Below are positions 14,521-21,599 of a stretch of DNA of 28,111 nt, in pieces (the stretch's first letter is position 1; each line of letters opens with the position of its first letter). Location of the stretch: NCBI GenBank assembly GCA_030064795.1, contig JASJEI010000300.1, forward strand, positions 1-28,111, written 5' to 3'. The stretch comes from Pleurocapsa sp. MO_226.B13. GTDB taxonomy: Bacteria; Cyanobacteriota; Cyanobacteriia; Cyanobacteriales; Xenococcaceae. A model generated the notes under the pieces. That model saw only the letters and a program-made list of their open reading frames with translations, searched no databases and was not told where the DNA came from. Position numbers and translations under genes: made by a program.

Positions 14521-15546
14521 TCAATATCTAATTCTAGGATCTATATAAGCATTAATAATATCGATCGCAATACTGGCAATTACGACAATCGTGCCAAAAA
14601 AGACCATTACTCCCTGCACGGTGGGGTAATCTCGTAAGGAAATTGCTTCATACAATCTATTTCCCAATCCCGGCCAGGAAAAGGTTACTTCAGTCAATAC
14701 TGCACCACCCAATAGAGCAGCAAAGGTTAAACCCAAGACGGTAATTACGGGAATCAAAGCATTTTTCAGAGCGTGGGAAACTAAAATAGTTCTCTCGGGA
14801 ATGCCCCTTGCTCTGGCTGCTTCGACGTAATCTGCTTGCAAAGTTTGCTTGAGATTGACTCTAACGATCCGTTCAAAAATTCCACTCAACAGTATGCCCA
14901 AAGTAATGCTAGGTAAAGCTAAGTAATGTAGAGTATTCAACAGCATCCCCAAATCTCCCGCCAGAATACTATCGATTAAATATAAACCCGTGACATTAGG
15001 TGGCGTTGGCGCACCAATAGGAAACCTAGTCCCCAAAGGAAACCAACCTAGATTGACAGCAAAAATTAACTGCAATACCATTCCTACCCAAAACAAGGGC
15101 AAAGAGTAAGTGATAATACCAAACAAACGTCCCCCTGCATCGAGTAATTTGTTAGAAGTAGAAGCAGAAACCATTCCCACTAGCACTCCTACCACTACCG
15201 CCACGATCGTGCTGCAAAAGGTTAATTCAACCGTAGCGGGAAAATAATCTCTAATTACTTCCCAAACTGGTAGACCCCTACTAGTTAAGGAGCTACCCAA
15301 ATCTAGACTGAGTAAATCTTGGAGATAATTAAAATACTGTTGCCATAAGGGATCGGTTAAACCTAACTGCGATCGCAAGGCAGCTTTGGCTGCTTCTGGG
15401 GCCCTTGTTCCCAAGATAGCATCGGCAGGATCGCCAGGAGTCGCCCTGAGAAGTAAAAATACCACCGTGGCGATCGTCAACAGCATCAAGGGCGCGAGCA
15501 GCAACCGAACTAATATATAGGATTGTAGAGCTTTTGAGCGAGACAT
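14521..15546 (-). CDS. ABC transporter permease, DppB/OppB family
   Basis: The 341-residue inner-membrane protein has six predicted helices. It carries the N-terminal signature of peptide/nickel permeases, VVFLLLRATPGDPADAILG (28-46), and the LGLTDPLWQQYFNYLQDLLSLDLGSSLTSRGLPV periplasmic segment. The EAA coupling loop is YVEAARARGIPERTILVSHALKNALIP (240-266), and the C-terminus is YIDPRIRY. It should form half of a heterodimeric channel with a DppC-type partner for peptides, nickel or glutathione-like substrates. No partner permease, ATPase or binding protein is in the window. Scattered single permease genes are common in cyanobacteria, so the partner may lie elsewhere. The substrate cannot be predicted. 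Confidence 0.85.
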   Translation of the reverse strand: MSRSKALQSYILVRLLLAPLMLLTIATVVFLLLRATPGDPADAILGTRAPEAAKAALRSQLGLTDPLWQQYFNYLQDLLSLDLGSSLTSRGLPVWEVIRDYFPATVELTFCSTIVAVVVGVLVGMVSASTSNKLLDAGGRLFGIITYSLPLFWVGMVLQLIFAVNLGWFPLGTRFPIGAPTPPNVTGLYLIDSILAGDLGMLLNTLHYLALPSITLGILLSGIFERIVRVNLKQTLQADYVEAARARGIPERTILVSHALKNALIPVITVLGLTFAALLGGAVLTEVTFSWPGLGNRLYEAISLRDYPTVQGVMVFFGTIVVIASIAIDIINAYIDPRIRY

Positions 15547-15788
15547 ACCTTGGCTGGGATTAATAATTTTATTAGTTATAGCAGAGTTATAGTAGTCTCG
15601 TTAACATCTGTGAATTTTATCTACTAGATATTTAGATCTAGCAGTCCTGAATTATTGACGAGCATCAAAAATAACCAAAGACCAATGACTAATCACACTC
15701 AACAAAATAACTTTTACAACTTAAATAGGCTTGCCATCGCTAAATATCTAACTCGTTACTGTTTACTTTTTACTCAAGCGCAGTGATT
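15547..15788. other. Spacer with degenerate short repeats
   Basis: No gene is seen. Strings such as accaaagaccaatgactaatca (15674-15695) and ctcgttactgtttactttttac (15752-15773) are degenerate short repeats of the kind that fill cyanobacterial spacers. Confidence 0.4.
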
Positions 15789-16031
15789 CTAGCTTTTTTC
15801 TCCAATCCCTAACTCTTTCTTACTACGCTTTAGTTGCTTCCAGAGAGATTTGATTTGCCGGTATGCTTGTTCTGGTGGCAGCTTCCCCCCAGTTTCTAGG
15901 TTACAGATATAGTTTACCTTTTGGGCGAACTCTTGCAAATTAGAATTAAAGACTAAATTTTCGGGTTCGACTTTACCGTGATAGGGATGATGTGGATAAA
16001 GAAAATTATTGATTTTGTTGTTGGTTGACAT
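15789..16031 (-). CDS. DUF7219-like small cyanobacterial protein
   Basis: The 80-residue soluble protein contains FLYPHHPYHGKVEPENLVFNSNLQEFAQKVNYICNLETGGKLPPEQAYRQIKSLWKQLKRSKKELGIG. I recognise it as a small conserved cyanobacterial family annotated as DUF7219. No function is known. The C-terminal half is predicted helical with a basic end. It is divergent from purC, with a 56-bp tandem duplication in the shared upstream region. Confidence 0.7.
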   Translation of the reverse strand: MSTNNKINNFLYPHHPYHGKVEPENLVFNSNLQEFAQKVNYICNLETGGKLPPEQAYRQIKSLWKQLKRSKKELGIGEKS

Positions 16032-16077
16032 AACACTAACTTTTTCTAAATGAGGCTGATAGCAATCTTTGTAGTCT

Positions 16078-16191
16078 ATAGGGAGGGAATTTAATAAATC
16101 TTAATAGCAACAGATTGGCACAAAGGTTACTCGATAGGGAGGGAATTTAATAAATCTTAATAGCAACAGATTGGCACAAAGGTTACTCGAT
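16078..16191. repeat. 56-bp perfect tandem duplication
   Basis: Identity at period 56 runs without mismatch over 114 bp (16078-16191), giving just over two copies. The unit begins gggagggaatttaataaatc. It sits between the divergent DUF7219-like gene and purC, so it may have duplicated a promoter or operator. Confidence 0.95.
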
Positions 16192-16324
16192 GACGCTACT
16201 ATAAACAGGGTTTTATTTTAAATATTAACTACAAACTTAAGTTTACTTAACCTTATCTTAACCTAATTTTTCCAGGCACATATTTTCTTGTCACAGTTAA
16301 TTAAATTTCAGTTAGAGATAAAAA

Positions 16325-17056
16325 ATGTTACAGACAGAAAAACTTTACGAAGGCAAAGCCAAAATCCTTTACTCTACGGACGATCCAGAGGTCTTACTCA
16401 CCGTATATAAAGACGATGCCACAGCATTTAATGCCCAAAAAAAGGGACAAATTAAAGGTAAAGGCGAATTAAACTGTCAGATTACCGCAGCCTTGTATGA
16501 GTGGCTGGCATCGATGGGTATACCAACCCACTACATAGATTGTCCTCAACCAAATCAAATGAGAGTCAAAGCAGTTACTATAGTCCCTATCGAGGTAGTA
16601 GTGAGAAATATTGCTGCTGGCAGTCTTTGTCGTCAAACAGGACTACCAGAAGGGAAAGTATTACCCAATCCCTTAGTAGAGTACTATTATAAAAACGATG
16701 AATTAGGCGATCCTCTCTTGACTCGCGATCGCATATTTCTGTTAGATTTAGTCACTCCCCAAAGATTAGCTGAGATCGAAAATCTGGCGCAGCAAATCAA
16801 TAAAAATCTGCAAGTATTTTTCGATAAATGTGATATAACCCTGGTAGACTTTAAACTAGAATTTGGAATTGATTCCCAAGAAAAATTACTATTAGCAGAT
16901 GAAATTAGCCCCGATACTTGTCGTCTTTGGGATCAAAATGAAATCGATCCCAAAGCCAAAGTAATGGACAAAGACCGTTTTCGTAAAGATTTGGGTGAAG
17001 TAGAATTGGCATATCAAAAAGTACAACAACGAGTTTTAGCTCAGCTAAAAAAATAA
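16325..17056 (+). CDS. purC: Phosphoribosylaminoimidazole-succinocarboxamide synthase
   Basis: SAICAR synthetase joins aspartate to CAIR using ATP in de novo purine synthesis. The 243-residue protein has all the family motifs: LYEGKAKILY (glycine-rich ATP loop, 7-16), KDDATAFNAQKKGQIKGKGELNCQIT, the substrate-binding VVVRNIAAGSLCRQTGL, DFKLEFG, and LLADEISPDTCRLWD with the metal-binding Asp/Glu. Length and order are normal for the bacterial monofunctional enzyme. The ATG at 16325 lies only two codons before the conserved region. The next gene is omp85; this pairing is familiar from other cyanobacteria, although the 407-bp gap suggests a separate promoter. Confidence 0.95.
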   Translation: MLQTEKLYEGKAKILYSTDDPEVLLTVYKDDATAFNAQKKGQIKGKGELNCQITAALYEWLASMGIPTHYIDCPQPNQMRVKAVTIVPIEVVVRNIAAGSLCRQTGLPEGKVLPNPLVEYYYKNDELGDPLLTRDRIFLLDLVTPQRLAEIENLAQQINKNLQVFFDKCDITLVDFKLEFGIDSQEKLLLADEISPDTCRLWDQNEIDPKAKVMDKDRFRKDLGEVELAYQKVQQRVLAQLKK

Positions 17057-17463
17057 TTGAAACTGAGCCAAGTAGATTAATTGCTACAATCGAATATTTA
17101 ACTTTGTTATTTCAGTCTAATAAAAATAATTAATTCTCCAGCAGCGGAACATTAAATGTTCTAAACAGTCATCCTTTTTTGAATGCATCAAATTTACTTT
17201 TATGGCTAAAACATGAGTAAAGCTAACCGCCAGGTTCAATTTAAACTGTCAAAGTTTTCTTGGATGGTTATGGACTCCCAAAAAGGCGGATGCTCGCGGA
17301 CTTAGGACTAGGTGCTGGAAGCTGGCAAAAAACTGCGCTTTATGCTTAATTGATTCCCAATTTCCATTCCTTAAAGATCTAATCTCGGATCTTGTATGTG
17401 GTGAATTAAGCCAAAGCGAGTTAAACATTAAACTGTTAACTTGTTGAATGCTCTATCTGGTGT
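17057..17463. other. purC-omp85 spacer
   Basis: This 407-bp stretch has no credible gene. A perfect 7+1+7 palindrome (gaacatt-a-aatgttc, 17147-17161) could be an operator. A 30-codon frame at 17213-17305 has no recognisable product. The omp85 leader is probably in the second half. Confidence 0.45.
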
Positions 17464-19596
17464 GTGGAAGTGTTAATTGAATTAAAAAACGTGCGAATAT
17501 TTCATACTCTAATTACAATTTTGGTAACTACTCTGGCTTGGGGTATATCTCTACCTGCAAGGGCAGAAAATAAATATCTCAATACCATTAGCGTCCAACC
17601 AGACAAAGTTCTCGTTGCCAATGGCGCAGCTTTGCTGAAAAACATCAAGCCGATGCAACTAGTTCAAAATTCCAATACTCAAGATCGAGAACCATTTCAA
17701 CCCGACTCCGATCCTGAAGTAGATCCTAATATCAATTTGCCTGAATTCGAGCCATCCCAACCAGAATCTGTCCCTGAAAATTCCGAGCAGCCTGAAAATT
17801 CCGAGGAAGCTCAAGAACCTAGGGTACTAGTAGCAGAAATTGTAGTACAGGGAGCCAATGAAGAACTACAAGATATTGTCTATGCAACTATCAATACAGA
17901 ACCAGGTAGAACTACCACCAGGACACAGCTTCAGGAGGATGTAAATGCAGTATACGCCACGGGTTTTTTCCAAAATGTAGAAGTAACTCCTGGAGATACA
18001 CCTTTGGGAGTCAGAATTACCTTTAGCGTCGAACCAAATCCGATCTTGAACAATGTGGCAGTTGCTACTGTTCCCGCTAGAGAAGAGAGTCAAGTTTTAC
18101 CCCCAGAAAAAGTTAGAGAAATTTTTGGCGAAAACTACGGTCAAATTCTCAATCTGAGAGAGCTGCAAGAAGGTATTATCGAAATTAACGAATGGTATAG
18201 CCAGAATGGTTATGAATTAGCTCAAGTCGTCGGTGCGCCCCAGGTTAGTCCCGATGGAGAAGTTACTTTAATTATTGCCGAGGGAATTATCGAAGATATT
18301 CAAGTTAGATATTTTGACGAGGATGACGAACCGAAAGAAGGAAAAACTAAAGAATATATCGTTACGAGAGAAGTAGAATTAGAGCCTGGAGATATTTTTA
18401 AGCGAGATACTGCTCAACGAGATTTACAGCGAGTTTATGGATTGGGTATTTTTGAAGATGCGCGCTTCTCCTTTAGTCCAGGGACAGATCCGAGTAAAGT
18501 AATTGTCAATATTGATGTGGTTGAAGGTAGCAGTGGTTCGGTTTCGGCAGGGGCTGGCTATAGCTCTTCTAGTGGTCTGTTTGGTACGGTTAGTTACCAG
18601 CAAAAAAACTTTGGCGGTAACAATCAGACTTTAGGAACGGATGTATCGATCGGCGATGACAGTTTGTTGTTTGATGTTAATTTTACCGATCCTTGGATTG
18701 GTGGTAGCGAAAGTCGTACCTCATACACGATCAACGCTTTTCGTCGTCGTTCGATTTCTTTGGTATTTAGTGGCGATAATGATATTGATACGGAAAATGG
18801 CAATGACTCTCCTCGTATCGTGCGTACGGGAGGAGGAATTAACTTTGGTCGTCCCATACCGAGCGATCCTTTTGCACGTCGGGAATGGTCTTTGTCTACG
18901 GGGTTTCAGTATCAAAGAGTAGCAGTTAAAAATAGTGATGGCGAGATTGCTCCGAGATCGGAAGCTAGAGATGGTAACGAACTGTTAGCCGTGAGTGAAG
19001 ATGGTACTGACGATTTGTTTACCTTAAGGTTTGGAGCCAATCGCGATCGCCGTAACAATCCTTTACAACCCACTCAAGGTTCTGTCTTAAGATTGGGAAC
19101 AGAACAAACTATTCCTATTGGTTCGGGTACTATTCTCCTTAACCGTCTTCGAGGCAATTATAGTCAATATCTACCGATCAATATCATCCGTTTTAGTGAC
19201 GGGCCTGAAACTCTAGCTTTTAATATTCAAGCAGGAACAATTTTAGGAGATTTACCACCCTACGAAGCCTTTAGTTTAGGGGGTAGTAACTCCGTACGAG
19301 GTTTTGGCGATGGCGAAGTCGGCAGCGGTAGAAGCTATTTTCTGGCTACGGCAGAATATCGTTTTCCTATCTTCAGAATTATTGGCGGTGCGGTATTTTT
19401 TGACTATGGTTCGACTCTCGGTTCTGATGATGCAGTACCAGGAAGACCTTCTAAGGTTAGGGAATTGCCTGGTAGCGGTTATGGCTATGGTATAGGAATT
19501 AGGGTACAGTCACCCCTCGGCCCGATTCGCGTTGATTATGCGATTAATGATGATGGGGGTAATGAAATTCAGTTTGGTATCGGAGAGAAGTTTTAA
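17464..19596 (+). CDS. Omp85/BamA-family outer-membrane protein assembly factor (cyanobacterial Toc75-like)
   Basis: The 710-residue precursor has a signal peptide (hydrophobic about 13-30, cleavage near PARA-EN at 34) and an acidic Pro/Glu-rich linker (about 75-122). Three POTRA domains follow: the first from VLVAEIVVQGANEELQDIV (about 124-195), the second to about 275 (ELAQVVGAPQVSPDGEVTLIIAEG), the third with FKRDTAQRDLQRVYGLGIFEDARF (about 320-360). The 16-stranded barrel occupies 365-710, with the lid-loop motif SVRGFG near residue 611. It inserts beta-barrel proteins into the outer membrane; this family is the ancestor of chloroplast Toc75. Three POTRAs and the full length argue against a TpsB transporter. 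The start is GTG 17464; GTG 17491 would give a more standard signal peptide and is equally possible. Confidence 0.88.
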   Translation: MEVLIELKNVRIFHTLITILVTTLAWGISLPARAENKYLNTISVQPDKVLVANGAALLKNIKPMQLVQNSNTQDREPFQPDSDPEVDPNINLPEFEPSQPESVPENSEQPENSEEAQEPRVLVAEIVVQGANEELQDIVYATINTEPGRTTTRTQLQEDVNAVYATGFFQNVEVTPGDTPLGVRITFSVEPNPILNNVAVATVPAREESQVLPPEKVREIFGENYGQILNLRELQEGIIEINEWYSQNGYELAQVVGAPQVSPDGEVTLIIAEGIIEDIQVRYFDEDDEPKEGKTKEYIVTREVELEPGDIFKRDTAQRDLQRVYGLGIFEDARFSFSPGTDPSKVIVNIDVVEGSSGSVSAGAGYSSSSGLFGTVSYQQKNFGGNNQTLGTDVSIGDDSLLFDVNFTDPWIGGSESRTSYTINAFRRRSISLVFSGDNDIDTENGNDSPRIVRTGGGINFGRPIPSDPFARREWSLSTGFQYQRVAVKNSDGEIAPRSEARDGNELLAVSEDGTDDLFTLRFGANRDRRNNPLQPTQGSVLRLGTEQTIPIGSGTILLNRLRGNYSQYLPINIIRFSDGPETLAFNIQAGTILGDLPPYEAFSLGGSNSVRGFGDGEVGSGRSYFLATAEYRFPIFRIIGGAVFFDYGSTLGSDDAVPGRPSKVRELPGSGYGYGIGIRVQSPLGPIRVDYAINDDGGNEIQFGIGEKF

Positions 19597-20459
19597 CCGA
19601 CAGCATCTAAGTACCTATTGTCATCTAGCTCGCAAGGCGAGAGAGTGAGTAGATGGGAGCGATGATGCTCCGCACCTCTCTATTGGCTCTAAAGGGCGAT
19701 TTTTACCGCTTGATTATCGGGTTCAGCGCAACTATTGTGGAGTACGATCCTCAGACTTGGCGATCGCGATCGCGCGTGAAGCCGATCGACTCGATTGTCA
19801 GAGTGGTTGTCCTCTAATCTTTAGTAAAGACTGTTGTTTCTTCAAGCACAAAATCTTCAATAGAAAAATTTGCTATCTAGTAAAAAACTGGAAAAGATAT
19901 AGCGATCCCAGGTATACATAAACAAAATTTATATTATCTATAAGTTTATCTGTAGTTGAAGCTCGATTTCAGAATTAACAACACTTGTAGACAATTAGAA
20001 AAAAATAAATTTATTAAAATGCAATTTTTGATACCAAAAATTACTACAGTTTGATTTTTTTTTGTTAACGTAGGCAAAGTAACAAAAGTACACATATTTT
20101 GGGATCGAAGAAATTACCAATATTTGAGTAAAAAGATGGAACATTCACCTGCTTAATGCAATCTAATTTTTTCGACAATACTGACTACAGACTAATTAGT
20201 GAACTATTGGTATATCGAGCCAAGAAAGCTGTTATTGGCAAAAATTAAAATCTTCAACTTGGTCAATAAAAGCAAATATTGTTTGTCTTTGAGCCAAAAA
20301 TGCATATTTATCTAAATTCACAACTACTTTAAATAGTACTTGGTTTAGATAAAGTCGTGTCTACATAATAATTGCCAAATCTAGAAACAAAGCCATTAAC
20401 AATTAAAAAATACTAAAGGTTGATTGTTACTGGTAAAAAATATAGTGAGGGGTCAATTT
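19597..20459. other. Long spacer after omp85
   Basis: In 863 bp, the first 90 contain two short hairpins (ctcgc-aag-gcgag at 19629-19641; ggagc 19656-19660 with gctcc 19667-19671, outer agagag/ctctct). This may be a terminator zone. Bases 19653-19817 are open for 54 codons, are richer in G+C and contain overlapping GCGATCGC, but show no known family. The remainder is AT-rich and featureless until a 10-bp inverted repeat (20307-20316 / 20344-20353) upstream of the dehydrogenase. Confidence 0.5.
20307..20353. promoter_or_regulatory. Perfect 10-bp inverted repeat upstream of the SDR gene
   Basis: The arms tttatctaaa and tttagataaa are separated by 27 bases that include agtact. It lies 107 bp before the SDR start. 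It could be an operator or an mRNA hairpin; no regulator family is recognised. Confidence 0.35.
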
Positions 20460-21230
20460 ATGAATATTAAAGGAAAAACTGCTTTAATTACGGGTGCTTC
20501 CCGTGGTATTGGTAAAGCGATCGCCTTAGAATTAGCTCAACAAGGTATCGGACATTTATTGTTAGTAGCCAAAGATCGTCAACGGTTAGCAAGCGTGGCC
20601 GCAGAAATTGCAACTATGGGAGTCAAAGTAACTACTTTGTCTGTAGACTTAACGCAATCATCTTCGATTAATATTGCGATCGCTCAAGCTTGGCGCACCC
20701 ATAGACCAATTCATTTACTGGTAAACTGTGCGGGGGTAGCCCACCAAGCACCTTTTTTAGAAACAAAACTACCCAAAGTTGAGGAAGAAATTACGATTAA
20801 TCTTTTAGGGATGATGACTATTACTCGACTGTTGGCAAAGCGCATGGCAAACCAAAAAGAAGGCACAATTGTCAATGTCTCTAGCTTGATGGGAAAAGTT
20901 GCAGCCCCCACTATGTCTACCTACTCTGCAACTAAGTTTGCGATCGTTGGTTTTACTCAGGCTTTACGAAGCGAACTGGCAGGTCATAATATTAAAGTGG
21001 TTGCCCTATTACCTACCCTGACAGATACAGATATGGCGCGGGGTCTAAAACTATTCCGTTGGGTAATGCCGATGACTCCCGAAAAAGTTGCTAGGGCGAT
21101 GGTTGCAGGACTGTATAAAAACTCAGGGGAAATTCTGGTAGGTTGGCAGAGTTATCTGGCTGTCTGGTGTCAACGCATCTTTCCTCAGTTACTGGAAAAG
21201 ATTTTGATGCTATCTGCACCTACTATATAG
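20460..21230 (+). CDS. Short-chain dehydrogenase/reductase
   Basis: This is a classical SDR of 256 residues with a Rossmann fold. The cofactor loop is TGASRGIG (11-18), followed by D63 in SVDLTQ, NCAG (89-92), N114, and the catalytic SS-x(12)-YSATK (S142, Y155, K159). Lack of an acidic residue after strand 2 (LLLVAKDRQRL) suggests NADP(H). The C-terminal region has the amphipathic PTLTDTDM and SYLAVWCQRIFPQLLEKI stretches typical of the lipid/retinol-type SDRs. The substrate is unknown. The start is ATG 20460 after GAGGGG; an upstream TTG at 20424 is in frame but adds a non-conserved extension. It converges on the subtilase gene. Confidence 0.85.
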   Translation: MNIKGKTALITGASRGIGKAIALELAQQGIGHLLLVAKDRQRLASVAAEIATMGVKVTTLSVDLTQSSSINIAIAQAWRTHRPIHLLVNCAGVAHQAPFLETKLPKVEEEITINLLGMMTITRLLAKRMANQKEGTIVNVSSLMGKVAAPTMSTYSATKFAIVGFTQALRSELAGHNIKVVALLPTLTDTDMARGLKLFRWVMPMTPEKVARAMVAGLYKNSGEILVGWQSYLAVWCQRIFPQLLEKILMLSAPTI

Positions 21231-21599
21231 CTATAAGGCGATCGCAATTTATTTTAAGCTGACTCAACTTATGTTGCGATCGCTGATTTTCTTATTAACA
21301 GAACAATCTAAAGTAAAAACATCGATCTTAGAAAATCAGATGAAATCAAAATCAAGGTTATACTATTTCTCATTAATAGCTAGATAGATCGTATTAAAAA
21401 AATGTAGGTTGGGTTGAGGTACGTACGCGCAAGCGTTCTCGAAGAGTAACCCAACATCCATAAGCTATGGAAGGGTTGCACGCGCTTGTTTAACCCAACC
21501 TACGAAGTCTCTTGTTAATACATGAGAATTGGTATTAATTCTTTTGATTCAAAAGTTGTCAAAGATAATTAAATAGTAGTTTTAGGAAAAATTTATTTC
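21231..21599. other. Convergent spacer between SDR and subtilase genes
   Basis: The 369-bp spacer holds the MITE-like element and two GCGATCGC sites (21239-21246, 21276-21283) but no gene. Confidence 0.6.
21404..21503. mobile_element. MITE-like palindromic element with 12-bp terminal inverted repeats
   Basis: The termini gtaggttgggtt (21404-21415) and aacccaacctac (21492-21503) are perfect inverted repeats around 76 bp. Inside is a further hairpin (tccata-agc-tatgga within aaccc...gggtt). The gtaggttgggttgagg motif is a widespread cyanobacterial non-coding repeat. It lies between convergent genes and could also act as a bidirectional terminator. Confidence 0.75.

Noticed and set aside
16078..16191. 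CRISPR array
   Set aside because: Two directly adjoining 56-bp copies with no spacers; a simple tandem duplication. The 7-8 bp arrays elsewhere also lack spacers.
17213..17305. 30-codon frame in the omp85 leader
   Set aside because: No ribosome binding site, no family, and of a length expected by chance.
17464..19596. TpsB transporter partner of the exoprotein
   Set aside because: It has three POTRA domains, an acidic linker and a purC neighbour, as in general cyanobacterial Omp85, whereas TpsB has two POTRAs and is shorter. It is also 5 kb away.
19653..19817. 54-codon frame after omp85
   Set aside because: Starts without a ribosome binding site and overlaps hairpins and GCGATCGC palindromes. 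The translation matches nothing I know, so I kept it only as part of the spacer description.
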